A stretch of 64,000 nt of DNA from contig VXBP01004153.1 in the NCBI GenBank assembly GCA_013400115.1, forward strand, positions 496,789-560,788, read 5' to 3'. The position numbers and the translations under genes were made by a program. The stretch comes from Rhinopomastus cyanomelas (Eukaryota > Chordata > Aves > Bucerotiformes > Rhinopomastidae). Below the pieces are notes generated by a model. The model saw nothing but the letters and a program-made list of their open reading frames with translations. It had not been told where the DNA came from and made no database searches. How positions within the stretch are numbered: the first letter of the stretch is position 1; every line of letters begins with the position of its first letter. Positions 53,403 through 63,916 of the stretch are shown here, in pieces.

Positions 53403-54083
53403 GGAATCATAGAATCATTAGGGATTGGAAAGGACTCCGAAAGATCATCTAGTCCAAACACCCTGCCACTGCAGGATCACCTAGACCAAGTCACACAGGA
53501 ACATATCCAGGTGGGTTTTAAACGTCTCCAGAGAAGGAGACCCCACAACCACCTGGGCAGCCTGTTCCAGTGCTCTGTCACTCTCACTGGGAAGAAATTC
53601 CTTCTCATATTGATGTGGAACTTCCTATGTTCCAGCTTACACCCATTGCCCCTTGTCCTATCATTAGATGACATTGAGAAGAGCCTGGTTCTAGCATCCT
53701 GACACCAAACCCTTTTTTTGTAAACATTAATGAGGTCACCCCTCAGTCTCCTGTTCTCCAAGTTAAAGAGACCCAGCTCCATCAGCCTTTCCTCATTAGG
53801 GAGGTGCTCCACTCCATCATATTCATGGCTCTGCTCTGGACTTTCTTCAGCATTTCTGTGACTTTGTTGAACTGAGGAGCCTAGAACTGGACACAATACT
53901 CCAGATGTGGTCTCACCAGGGCAGAGTAGAGGGGGAGAAGAGCCTCTCTTGATCTGCTAACCACCCCCTTTCTGATCCACCCCAGGATGCTGTTGGCCTT
54001 CTTGGCCCCAAGGGCCCATTGCTGGCTCATGGTCATCCCGTTGTTCACCAGGACCCCCAGGTCCTTTTCTCCTATACTGCTTT
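53403..54083 (-). mobile_element. CR1 inserted in the octamer tail of another CR1
   Basis: Left end: reversed 'gaatcatagaatcattaggg' and 'ctccgaaagatcatctagtc' with 'cctgccactgcaggatcacc'. It continues through the C-terminal part of ORF2 to 'IGEKDLGVLVNNGMTMSQQ' near 54070. At 54084 plus-strand octamers 'gcattctgtgactctgtaat' resume. Minus-strand frames 53477-53896 and 53881-54087 carry 'LGLFNLENRRLRGDLI' and 'NDRTRGNGCKLEHRKFH', with a frameshift between them. Confidence 0.85.
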
Positions 54084-54109
54084 GCATTCTGTGACTCTGT
54101 AATTCTAAC
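54084..54109 (+). mobile_element. Remaining octamers of the interrupted CR1 tail
   Basis: 'gcattctgtgactctgtaat' followed by 'tctaac' is a plus-strand CR1 octamer end with no 3' UTR before it. It probably belongs to the copy at 53225-53402. Confidence 0.65.
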
Positions 54110-54232
54110 AGTGGTCACACCAGTTTTAAAGTGGTTCATGCCTTCGTGCCACTTTCATACTTATCATGGATTTATAACTCTGTCAAGTTTTTCAGGCTTG
54201 TTTGTTCCTTCCTCTTAATCTTGTTAGCATCT

Positions 54233-54418
54233 TAGAATTATAGAATTACAGAATGCTGTGGGCTGGAAGGAACATTTAAAGGTCATGTAATTCAACGTCC
54301 CTGCAGTGAGCTGGGACATTCTGAAGTAGATCAGGATACCCAGGGTCCCATGGTCAACCTGACCTGGAACATTCCCAGGGATGGGGCTTCTCCAATCTCT
54401 CTGAGCAACCTGTAATCC
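54233..54418 (-). mobile_element. CR1 3' fragment with tail, older family
   Basis: Reversed 'ttagaattatagaattacag', 'ggctggaaggaacatttaaa', 'cctgcagtgagctgggacat', 'aacctgacctggaacattcc' and 'cagggatggggcttctccaa'. Tail and body differ from the young families. Confidence 0.8.
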
Positions 54419-55585
54419 ATACAGTCTTGTCCATCAAGTTTATATGTAGGAGATAACTTCTAGGAGTCCTTTTTTAGTATTGCTTTCACAAAACTTTTAC
54501 ATGGGTAAATAATCTCATTGATGCTCTGAAGAGATTTTAAGTTTTCTTACAGGTTTTTTGTTTTCTGTTCTGAGTCTGTAGCCCCACACCATTGCATGTG
54601 CTCCAGTCTTTTCATTCTCTGGTCCTGGTTATTCTATCATTACTTCTAGAAACCTACAGAATTTCATCTGCTCATCAGTCATTCAGTCTCTCTCCTGTGG
54701 CTTGTTATCACTTAACACCTTGTAGCAATCCTAGAGTAACATTAACTCTTTTAGAAGAAAAGATAAGTACAAGAATATATAGAATATAACACTCCTACAA
54801 AAGGTGTAAAAAAGAGGGAGGCAGTCACAAGGGCTTATGAGCACACTGCAAGGTCAGAGAGAGAATTTGGGGCCTTCATCTGAGTGGTGAAAGCTTCAGT
54901 GGAGACATCTACATCTGAGCTGAAAAAACACAAGTGTATCTTGTGAATCTGTCACTGCATCCTGATGTCAGCACCTGTACAACTTGATGACTTGTTCCAT
55001 GTAGATACTGATCCCTCTACCTGCTTTAAAATGAGCCCCAGGTAATCTGTTAATAGTCAATCATTCTCACTGGAGTCATCTGGCATTTGGTTACCCTGAA
55101 AGCACTGAAAGTCCTGCAAGATGTATAACATTAAGGCAGCTCACCCATGATTATGTCCTAGGACCCACTACATACACATTTCTTAGGAGAGCTCAGAGAC
55201 AAGAGGAGTGTAACCACTGTCCTTTGAATTTGTCTGGTAGGATGGAATACTTGTTTCTTCTCTTTCCAAGACCTTGTCACAAAATATCTGTTGTTAGGGT
55301 CTTGCCTGAATTAGACCTAAAGAGGTTTGTAATGAAGTAGATGTAAAGAGATGTGTAACAAAGACCTGAAGAAATGTTTAACCTAGTCTATGTCAGCATA
55401 GGTACCACAAGCTGCCAGACAAGACAGAGTTTAAAGCAGACAGATAATATCCATGGGGAAACAACTGAGACCTAAGGCCAACTGGAAACACGCCAACTAG
55501 ACTTTATTTTTTGTCAGAATTTCTTGGAGATAAAATATTTCCTGCAAATGGATCAAATTAAAGGAAACACCAGCGGACACACACA

Positions 55586-55586
55586 N
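55586..55586. other. Single N (assembly gap or unresolved base)
   Basis: One N follows 'cggacacacaca'. Unlike the other two N positions, I see no duplicated sequence on its two sides. Real missing length is unknown. Confidence 0.9.
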
Positions 55587-56365
55587 CTCTGTTCTGCTAG
55601 AACACCAGGACATCCAAATTCCTTTTCCACGGGGTCACTGGGAAATAGGTGTTGGGAAGTCATGCAAAAACATCTTTCCAGACTCGTCCATGGTGTTGCA
55701 GAGAGCAGGAACATCAAAGGCTTCGGGATCCATTGGTCCATGCAAGTCTGCTGCCCAGTCCACTCATTGTTACTCTGTCTTGGGGGGAAATTTAGTTTCT
55801 ATTAGGATTTTAATTTCCTTACTTTTTAGTGTGTTCTGAAACACAGCAAACCAGGATTTGAAACAGCTACACAAAATGGAATTGCTTTCCTCACTTACAG
55901 TTTGCTCAAAGTAAAATAAACTCTTCCAAGGTATCTCTGCTGGAGTGGCTGCATCCATGCTGGAGTCCTCTCACCCAAGTTAGATGAAGTCTGGTGTTTT
56001 CCATACCACAGCTTTGCCATGCCGCCATACCTCCAAGTTCCAGATCAAGAGTAACACACTCAGAGACAGCAGGATCTCAGCTGCTCACTGTGGAGTTTAC
56101 CAAAGTACTCACTCAAAACCAGGGCCAGATGCTTTATTTTGCACCAAAGGGCCTCAAAGCCAGCACCCCAGATTATTCTGAACTGAAGTAAGGTTTTCTT
56201 CTCTTCTCTTTTTTCTCTCTGTAAGTTTATGATAGATGAGACCAGATCTCTCCGGTGGTCCATGCCAGACCCACAGTGGCTTGGCGAATGGTCCTTTCCC
56301 TTTTGCTTGTTGGAAACATGTTCTCCGGGGTTGCTGAAGGGGAAACCCATTTGTTTTAGAAGGCT

Positions 56366-56872
56366 GTGAGCTACTTTTCCTTAGGACATTTTGCAGATCC
56401 CAAGGCAGGTAAAGGAGCTGATCTCCTGCTGCTGCCTCTTGATACGGCTCAGCTGCACTGCTGGGGAGGAAAGGCTAGAGTCTCTCCTCCACTTTTGTCC
56501 CTAAGATCAGAGTGTCTTTTAAGACTTACAACAAATGATGCTGCCAGGAAATACTCTTCTGTTCAGCATCAGGATGCTGCTGTTCTGTACCAGAGAACAG
56601 AGCTCTCTGTTATTGGTCTGTATGAACAGCTGATTTTTCAGTTTGACAGCAAAACTGAAAAATCAAGTGTTGAAAAGGTTTTGTTTGAATCATACTGGAA
56701 TATTATTTTTCTTGCTAAACCCAAAAAACATTGTTCCATTCAGCATGAGATACTTCATACAATCCCAAATGATATGTTTTATTTTGTGCACTTGTCAGAA
56801 CAGCAAATAAAACAAAAAAAGAGAGAGATTCACAAAAGTTGTATCAATCCCAAAGATTGCTGCTCTTACTGA
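56366..56872 (+). other. 168-codon open frame, no recognised family
   Basis: The frame from 56366 to 56872 is the longest one in the window that does not read CR1. Its translation shows no domain I recognise, no signal peptide, and a low-complexity Lys/Gln-rich end ('EQQIKQKKREIHKSC'). A 14-base inverted repeat lies inside it. It has no splice or promoter context that I can see. It may be a decayed coding relic or chance; I would not call it a gene. Confidence 0.15.
56631..56665. repeat. Perfect inverted repeat, 14-base arms, 7-base loop
   Basis: TGATTTTTCAGTTT at 56631-56644 and its exact complement at 56652-56665, separated by GACAGCA. A stable AT-rich stem-loop is possible. Confidence 0.85.
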
Positions 56873-57461
56873 TGCAAGATCTTGTTCTTCCTTTAAAATG
56901 TCTTACCTCCCAGGAGGACAGAGCCACAATTGCACTTGAAATCCAGTAATGTTCACTGTGCTGTTCTGCAGAACTGAGTGTAAATGATGAACGTCTGTGT
57001 ATTAAGAAAATGGCCCCATTCCTCACTAGTTGCCATTTTCAAATGCCCTCAGGACATCATTCTAGCTATTGGGATAAGCTGGCACATTAGCATACAGCTT
57101 GCAATTACAATCTATATGTATTTTAAGATTTTAATTTAAGCACATGAGCATTAACAAACAGATAAAGGAGGAGGGTATCTATAATACTTTCTTTTTTCTT
57201 CTGATTTTTTTTATCTAATGATAGGCTTCCATAATAAGAGGAGAGGCATCACATTCCTTAGTGAACTTCTGAACCTCTGTAAATGTAAAACCACATCAAC
57301 TATTAGGAAACATAATACCCTGACTTTACTCTTAGCTGGGAACTCCAAGGGCAGGAAATAGGTGAGAGAAGTGTCTTTTCTTAATCCTAACTGTTAAAGC
57401 ATTATCATTTGTATTCAAGCCAGATGAACAAACTCAAGGGTAAAGTGTTTAAACATAATTA

Positions 57462-57497
57462 AAGAATCATCTAGTTTGGAAAAGACCTTCAAGAGCA
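57462..57497 (-). mobile_element. CR1 3' tail remnant
   Basis: 'gaatcatctagtttggaaaa' and 'gaccttcaagagcatcaag' are a reversed CR1 3' end, cut off where the next, plus-strand tail starts. Confidence 0.7.
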
Positions 57498-57598
57498 TCA
57501 AGTTAGGTGATCCTGCTGTTGCAGGCGGATTGGACTAGATGATCTTTCGAGGTCCCTTCCGATCCGTAATGATTCTATGATTCTATGATTCTATGATT
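57498..57598 (+). mobile_element. CR1 3' tail with perfect octamers
   Basis: 'aggtgatcctgctgttgcag', 'ggattggactagatgatctt', 'tcgaggtcccttccgatccg' and then 'atgattctatgattctatg' with further units (about four). Perfect octamers suggest a recent insertion. Almost nothing but the 3' UTR is present. Confidence 0.85.
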
Positions 57599-57600
57599 AT

Positions 57601-57940
57601 AGGTCACCAGACCAGGAGGAGGAAGTTAACAAGGTCTTCTATAGGCAGTTGACAGCAGCCTCACAGCTACAGGCCCTGGTTCTCATGGGGGATTTTGACA
57701 CCCTGATATTTGCAGGAAGACCTACTCAGCCAGCCACCCACAGCCCAGGTTCCTCCAGTGCATTGGTGACAATTTCCTGATGCAAATGGTGGAGGAGCCC
57801 ACTAGGAGAGCAATGCTGCTGGATCCTGTACTCACCAACAAGGAGGGTCTGGTAGAAGCAGTGAAGGTTAAGGGCAGCCTTGGGTGCAGTTACCACGAGG
57901 TGGTGGAGTTGAGGGCTCATGTGGTAGGAACAGAATAACT
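57601..57940 (+). pseudogene. CR1 ORF2 endonuclease C-terminal remnant
   Basis: Broken frames read 'LQALVLMGDFDTLIF' (the GDFN block with Asn changed), then 'HSPGSSSALVTIS'-type shifted sequence, and equivalents of 'DNFLMQMVEEPTRRAMLLD' and 'TNKEGLVEAVKVKGSLGC'. This is the same domain end as in the copy at 3255-3580. It is missing the first two thirds of the endonuclease because of 5' truncation. Confidence 0.8.
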
Positions 57941-58190
57941 GTAGGAGCAGAATCACAACCCTGGACTTCAAGAGGGCAAACTTTGGCCTTTTCAAGCAAT
58001 TGCTAGGGGAAAACCCATGGGACAGGGTGCTGGCAGGAAAAGGGGCCCAAGATACCCGGTTAACATTCAAAGACCACTTCTTTGAGGCACAACACAAGAG
58101 CATTCCAACAGGTAGGAAGTCAAGGAACGGAGCCAGAAGACTTTTGAGGTTAAACAGGGAGCTGCTGGGCAAACTGAAGAAGAAGAAGAA

Positions 58191-58505
58191 CTTCTATAGG
58201 TCATGGAAGGGAAGGGATGACCACTTGGGGTGATTATAAGGGTCTGGTGAAAGAGTGTAGGGATGCAACTAGGAAAGCCAAGGCCTTCTTGGAATTAAAC
58301 CTTGCAAGAGAGGTCAAGGGCAACAAAAAGGGCTTCTTCAAATACATTGCAGGTAAAACTAAACCTAGAGGCAATGTTGGACCCCTGCTGAATAAGGTGG
58401 ATGCCCTGAAGACAGAAGATACAGAGAAAGTAGAGATACTCAACACCTCCTTTGCCTCTGTCTGTACTGCTGGGAGTTGTCCTGATATCAAGCCACAGAG
58501 TGCTG
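58191..58505 (+). repeat. First copy of a 315-base exact duplication flanking an N
   Basis: 58191-58505 and 58507-58821 have the same length (315) and, in the comparisons made by eye, the same sequence, with a single N between them. The unique continuation 'gaggctccagaggaagtcga' follows only the second copy. Two contig ends overlapping but not merged would give exactly this. Confidence 0.85.
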
Positions 58506-58506
58506 N
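58506..58506. other. Single N between duplicated blocks
   Basis: Gap placeholder between two identical 315-base blocks. Confidence 0.9.
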
Positions 58507-58821
58507 CTTCTATAGGTCATGGAAGGGAAGGGATGACCACTTGGGGTGATTATAAGGGTCTGGTGAAAGAGTGTAGGGATGCAACTAGGAAAGCCAAGGC
58601 CTTCTTGGAATTAAACCTTGCAAGAGAGGTCAAGGGCAACAAAAAGGGCTTCTTCAAATACATTGCAGGTAAAACTAAACCTAGAGGCAATGTTGGACCC
58701 CTGCTGAATAAGGTGGATGCCCTGAAGACAGAAGATACAGAGAAAGTAGAGATACTCAACACCTCCTTTGCCTCTGTCTGTACTGCTGGGAGTTGTCCTG
58801 ATATCAAGCCACAGAGTGCTG
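58507..58821 (+). repeat. Second copy of the 315-base duplication
   Basis: See 58191-58505. One of the two should be dropped when the element is measured. Confidence 0.85.
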
Positions 58822-59196
58822 AGGCTCCAGAGGAAGTCGAGGCAAGAGAGGAGCCTGCCTTGGTTGATGAGGACTGGGTTGGGGATAAGTTGAGCAAACT
58901 GGATGTACACAAATCCATGGGCCCCAATGGGATGTACCCGTGCGTACTAAGGGAGATGGTGGAGGTAATTGCTAAGCCCCTCTCCATCATCTTTTCTAAG
59001 TCATGGGGATCAGGAGAGGTGCCTATGGGACTGAAGGAGACCAAATGTCACTCCAGTCTTCAAAAAGTGTAAGAAAGAGGACCCAGGTAACTATAGACCG
59101 GTCAGCCTCACCTCCATCCCAGGAAAGGTGATGGAACAATTTATCCTTGACACTGTATCTAGGCACATGAAGGACATTAGGTCATTTGGAAGGGAA

Positions 59197-59619
59197 GTCA
59201 TGCTTGACCAACCTGATAGCCTTTTATGAGGGCATAACCAGGTGGACAGATGATGGCAAAGCAGTGGATGTGGTCTATCTTGAGTTCAGTAAAGCTTTTG
59301 ACATGGTCTCCATAGCATCCTTGCAGTCAAACTGATGCAGTGTGGTCTGGACAACAGGGTAGTGAGGTGAATTGTGAACTGGCTGCAGGACAGAAGCCAG
59401 AGAGTAGTGGTTAATGGGCTGGAGGAGAACTAGTGGAGTTCTCCAAGGGTCAGTACTGGCACCAGTACTATTCAATCTGTTCATTGATTACTTGGATGAG
59501 GGATTAGGGTGCACTGTCAGCAAGTTTGCTGATGACACAAAACTGGGTGGTGTGGCCAACACTGCAGCAGACTGTGCTGCCATTCAGTGAGATCTGGACA
59601 GGCTGGAGAGCTGGACAGG
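59197..59619 (+). repeat. First copy of a 423-base exact duplication flanking an N
   Basis: 59197-59619 and 59621-60043 match in length and, as far as compared by eye, in sequence ('gtcatgcttgaccaacctga' to 'ggctggagagctggacagg'), separated by one N. Probably a second unmerged contig overlap in the same element. Confidence 0.85.
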
Positions 59620-59620
59620 N
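59620..59620. other. Single N between duplicated blocks
   Basis: Gap placeholder between two identical 423-base blocks. Confidence 0.9.
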
Positions 59621-60043
59621 GTCATGCTTGACCAACCTGATAGCCTTTTATGAGGGCATAACCAGGTGGACAGATGATGGCAAAGCAGTGGATGTGGTCT
59701 ATCTTGAGTTCAGTAAAGCTTTTGACATGGTCTCCATAGCATCCTTGCAGTCAAACTGATGCAGTGTGGTCTGGACAACAGGGTAGTGAGGTGAATTGTG
59801 AACTGGCTGCAGGACAGAAGCCAGAGAGTAGTGGTTAATGGGCTGGAGGAGAACTAGTGGAGTTCTCCAAGGGTCAGTACTGGCACCAGTACTATTCAAT
59901 CTGTTCATTGATTACTTGGATGAGGGATTAGGGTGCACTGTCAGCAAGTTTGCTGATGACACAAAACTGGGTGGTGTGGCCAACACTGCAGCAGACTGTG
60001 CTGCCATTCAGTGAGATCTGGACAGGCTGGAGAGCTGGACAGG
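59621..60043 (+). repeat. Second copy of the 423-base duplication
   Basis: See 59197-59619. Only this copy continues into the downstream ORF2 sequence ('gagaaatgtaatgaggtata'). Confidence 0.85.
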
Positions 60044-60674
60044 GAGAAATGTAATGAGGTATAACAAGGGTAAGTGTAGAGTCTTGCATCTGGGCAAGAA
60101 CAACCCCAGGTACCAGTATAAGCTGGGGACTGACCTGTTGGAGTGTAGTGTAGGAGAGAAGGACCTGGGGGTCCTGGGCTACAGCAGGATGACCATGAGC
60201 CAGCAGTGTGCTCTTGTGTCCAAGAGGGCCAAGAGGGACACTGAGATATTGCAGTGAGTAAGGAGAAGGGCAACTCCGCTGTTGAAGGAGCTGGAGAACA
60301 GGTCTTATGAGGAGAGGCTGAGGGAGTTGAGATTGTCTAACCTGAAGAATAGCAGACTGAGAGGAGACCTCATTGCGCTTTACAGCTCTCTGAAGGGAGG
60401 CTATAGGGATACTGATGTTGACCTCTTCTCCCAAAAAACTGCTGAGACGCCAGAAGAAATGGCCATGAGATTGGAAATTAGGAAAAAGGTCCTAAGTGAA
60501 AGAGCAGTTAAACATTGGAACAGGCTATCCATGGCAGTGGTGGAGTCCTCATCCCTGGAGGTGTTCAAAAGGCGAGTGGATGTGGCACTGTGGGACATGG
60601 TCTGGTGATCATGGAGGTGTTGGATTGAAAGTTGGACTCCGAGATCCTTTCCAACCTTAATGATTCTGTGAACA

Positions 60675-60772
60675 GACCAATCTCTACTTCTCTACAACCT
60701 CTTTTAGTGTAATTATAGAGACTGATAAGGTCTCACCTCAGCTTCCTTTTCTCCAGTCCAAACAACCCCAGT
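60675..60772 (-). mobile_element. CR1 internal fragment abutting the previous tail
   Basis: Reversed 'acagaccaatctctacttct', 'ctacaacctcttttagtgta', 'gataaggtctcacctcagct' and 'tccagtccaaacaacccc' are CR1 ORF2 C-terminal sequence. It starts directly after the octamer end of the plus-strand element and has no tail of its own. Confidence 0.8.
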
Positions 60773-62384
60773 GTAGATAGCAATAGCGTGCCCATATTGC
60801 CCTAACTTCCCCAAAAGAATTAATCACTTAGAGATAACAATAACTATGAATATTAAAGGAATAAGTGAAAGGAAAAAATGAGAAGGCTTTTGAAGCCATT
60901 GTCAGTGTATGTCCCTGTATTCAATAACTGGATCTGAGCTATTTCTCTTGCCAGAAGGTGTAATGTGTTGTTCTTTGTACCATAGGCAATGAGTAACTGT
61001 GTGTGCAACTGCTGTCTTCTGTTCCTAATTCACAATCTGAAAGTAATGAAGCTGTCCTTAAAAATAGAAACAAAATACTACAAAATAGTAGCAGCACAGT
61101 CTCAGCAGAACGAGACAGACCAGTGTAAATTCCTGGAATGTTAAACAAGAAAAATTTACCTTTGTACAGGCAGATGGATTGCACACTCGTAACCCCGGTA
61201 CACTGCAGGCATCAGGCAACTGCAGAGCATCACATGAACATCATCCCTGAGGATGCTGCCTGACCCAGCACCAAAACAACAGCAGCAGACCTTGCACATC
61301 AGACGGCCGTTGCAGGGTTGCAACTCCAAAGGAGCAAGGGACAAGGTAGCCTCCATGAGCTGAAGCCATAGATTTAAAGAGTGATGAAATGAAATGGTGC
61401 TCTGGAGGTCTCTGTCTGGTGGATCCCTGGACTAGAGACCTCCACTGAAGACAGAATGGACATTGACAAAGATGCTTATGGGCTTGTCTAGTGCCTCTTG
61501 GCTAGGAAAAGATCTTCTTGTGCTTCTTTCATCTCCTGGTCTCTGTTCAGAAGAACTGACAAGCTGGAGGAGTAGCTGTGAGCAGTCACCCAGAAGAAAA
61601 TCTCAACAGAGTCTGCAAAGGTGGACAGCAGGGCTTATAGCAGAGACCAGGGCAACTCTGTAAGAAAGCTTTTGGAAGGACTCTGCTTTTGCTGCCTCAA
61701 CCAAGAGCAGCAGTTATCCAAGAAGAGGTTGCTGGAGCCCAGGCATGACATCTGCTATGTAACCAACACAGTGAGTGGGGAACTCATTTGCAAAGTCTTT
61801 TTTTTTTAATGAAGTCTGCCCTGTGCAGAGATGACAGGGCAGTGCAAATACTGAATTTCCTATGGGTGTGGTTGGAGACATAAACATAAACCAGATCATC
61901 AGGGACACATCACAGACACGGGCTGTTAATCAGCTCTAGTCCCCGTCTACAAGCAAGTCAATCCTTCTCAATAAGCCCAGGTGACAATACATGTATGAGT
62001 AGGTCTATGATATCTTGTACTGAGATTATCTAGGACCTTTCCATCTGCAGGTGAAAATAATTCATCATACACTTTAGGGACGGTATTTGGGCCCAGAAGC
62101 ACAGAGAGGAAGTTCTGCATCCCTGAGCTGCAGCAAAAAAAATTAATTGGTCACAGTATTAATAGAAGATGCTTCTCTCCTTGGAAAACTGCCTTGTGAG
62201 TGAGACTCCATTGCAAGGGGCCAAAAACCCCTCATCAGTAAGGCAAAGAGCTTTCTCTCTCTACCAGCCGTGCTGAAGCCTCAGATTCCAGTTAACAGCA
62301 CAGGCTGCCTAGCAATTTCAGGCTAATACACAAACCATAAGGATAAGCCAACATATGGACCTTGCATTCTGCCATGGTTTAGCA

Positions 62385-62600
62385 GAGCGTAATTGGATCA
62401 TCCATTTTTGCAATATTAACATATCAGGGCTGCTGCTAATCCCTCGGGAAGTCCTGTATGTTGCAGATTAAAGCAGTTTTCACAATCTGCATGATACGGT
62501 TGGCTAAACAATATTAAGAAACTAAGTCTCCAAACACTTTACTGCTAATTTAATGCAATTTCACAAAGTCTGATGCTTTCTGTGGGTGCTATTGAGATGC
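62385..62600. promoter_or_regulatory. Candidate conserved noncoding element
   Basis: AT-rich, non-repetitive block with many TAAT-type cores ('gcgtaattggatcatccatt', 'aatttaatgcaatttcacaa') and isolated retained CpGs ('ccctcgggaag', 'atgatacggttgg'). It has no open frame of note. The look is that of vertebrate developmental enhancers, but that is an impression without alignment. Confidence 0.2.
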
Positions 62601-63901
62601 ATGAACCCACAAGTAAATTCATCAAGATAATCTACCCAAAAGAATCTAAATGTTCCAGGAGATGTCTTACTTTAGTTTAAAATATGGCTTCTTTACTGCA
62701 GCTGCAAGTGCATTATTGAGATTTATTCTAACAGAAAGAAAAATCTGTTTGAAGTATTGGTCCCTTTCTCAAAGAGTACACACTCTGCTCACAACAGAAA
62801 CTGTGTTTCCAGGCTGCTTCTGGATTCCAACCAACAACTACATTTTTCAGTTTCTTGGATCTACATCCTGAGCACAAGCAATTTGTTATTTAAAAAGTTA
62901 CGTCTGTATTCAGATTCTCCCAAATTCAGACACGTGTATGAATCATGTAGATTCACATCCCTACCTGTTCATTGTCAGACAGCAGCAAAAGGCTGTCAGA
63001 AGAGGCTCCAGTTTATGACAGACTGGACAAGTCATTAGACAGTGTTAATGGCCAAGGCTTGATGAAATGGACTGAGTACACCATGTGAGTGCTCAGTCCA
63101 TTTCTACAGTGCAGAGAATCAGTCACTTTTTACAATTCATGAATAATGCTGGTGATCACGAGTTGTCTAAATTGGTCCTAGATAACCAGCAATAAGAGGA
63201 AGAAACATTAACAGAACAATTGCAGACTTTGAACTCCTGGTTGCAGTGGTTTAGGCTTATAAACACTCTTAACTGTAGGAATAGTGAGGTGATGGATTTC
63301 TTTACATGAAATTAAAACAAAATCACAGAAGAAAATTAACAATAGAAAATATTTTAAATTACACAGGGAGAAGATCAATGAGTTGGCCACTGAGGGGAAT
63401 CCAATATTCTCAGAATTTAATTCTAATTACTATGGATTTGTGGCACTAACTAGTCATCTCGCTTCCATCCCAAAATGTGTCTTTGCTACAGATAATTACA
63501 CCATGATAATTGTAAAGATTCCTCATATCGTTAATGCATGCGGGTCTCTGCAGGGAACATAGCAGAACTGGAAGCTTCTAACACAGGCATGGTGCTTTGA
63601 ATATGTAGGGAAATAAGCCAGAGGAATATAAAGTTTAATGTCACAGATACTCAACAGCATTGTGTTTGATTGCCCTTAGTATTTATAAATATATCTTATA
63701 AATCAGCTTCTGAATCTTTCTAGAGTCAACGTGGTAATAATAAATAAATAGAATACTCTCGACTAAGCACTGTATTACCCTGGGTAGACTAGAAGAGCAA
63801 GACTCCCAGGGCACGGCTTCTTCCTTATGATAATCAATGAAGAATGCTTAAGGAGTAGAATCCAGCAAGAGATGGATTAGAGATAGGATTTTTCCCCTGT
63901 T

Positions 63902-63916
63902 GATAATAATAATAAT
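63902..63916 (+). repeat. Short TAA microsatellite
   Basis: Five TAA-type units followed by an A run. Simple repeat. Confidence 0.8.

Larger units (their letters stand above)
54419..57461. other. Unique DNA with a one-base gap and a hairpin
   Basis: No repeat family or exon recognised. Contains the unknown base at 55586, the 168-codon frame at 56366-56872 and the inverted repeat at 56631-56665. Confidence 0.45.
58000..59072 (+). pseudogene. CR1 ORF2 linker and start of reverse transcriptase, across a duplicated block
   Basis: Frame 58000-58233 reads 'FKDHFFEAQHKSIPTGRKSR' and 'LGKLKKKKNFYRSWKGR'. A one-base shift near 58230 leads into 'DYKGLVKECRDATRKAKAFL' and 'GNKKGFFKYIAGKTKPRGNV', the linker between endonuclease and polymerase. 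This block appears twice because of the N at 58506. The second copy continues to 'KLSKLDVHKSMGPNGMYPCV' and 'PLSIIFSKSWGSGEVP'. The frame that crosses the N (58452-59072) is an artefact of the duplicated block. Confidence 0.8.
59073..60608 (+). pseudogene. CR1 ORF2 reverse transcriptase and C terminus, across a second duplicated block
   Basis: After 'ETKCHSSLQK' and a shifted 'KEDPGNYRPVSLTSIPGKV' (59080), the polymerase continues 'GKSCLTNLIAFYEGI', motif A 'DVVYLEFSKAFDMVS' (the catalytic Asp of LDFS is Glu) and motif C 'CTVSKFADDTKLGG'. The C-terminal frame 60282-60608 reads 'YEERLRELRLSNLKNSRLRG' and 'SSSLEVFKRRVDVALWDMVW', ending naturally. Around 60240 a coding segment is missing between 'KRDTEILQ' and 'RRRATPLLKELEN'. 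Motif B is interrupted by a stop. Not functional. Confidence 0.8.
57599..60674 (+). mobile_element. Long CR1 (endonuclease end to 3' tail), length inflated by two duplications
   Basis: Plus-strand CR1 starting inside the endonuclease ('ggtcaccagaccaggaggag') immediately after the octamers of the previous tail. It runs through reverse transcriptase to the 3' UTR ('agttggactccgagatcctt', 60631) and 'aatgattctgtga'. As given it spans about 3.08 kb. Two blocks are exact repeats around single N bases (58191-58821 and 59197-60043), and collapsing them leaves about 2.33 kb. It is still the longest CR1 in the window. It has several frameshifts and stops. Confidence 0.9.

Noticed and set aside
57560..57598. 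Regular ATTCTATG units as a CRISPR-like or satellite array
   Set aside because: They are the known octamer end of a CR1 element; no spacers.
58452..59072. A 206-codon protein frame
   Set aside because: It crosses the N at 58506 and joins two copies of the same block; an assembly artefact within CR1 ORF2.
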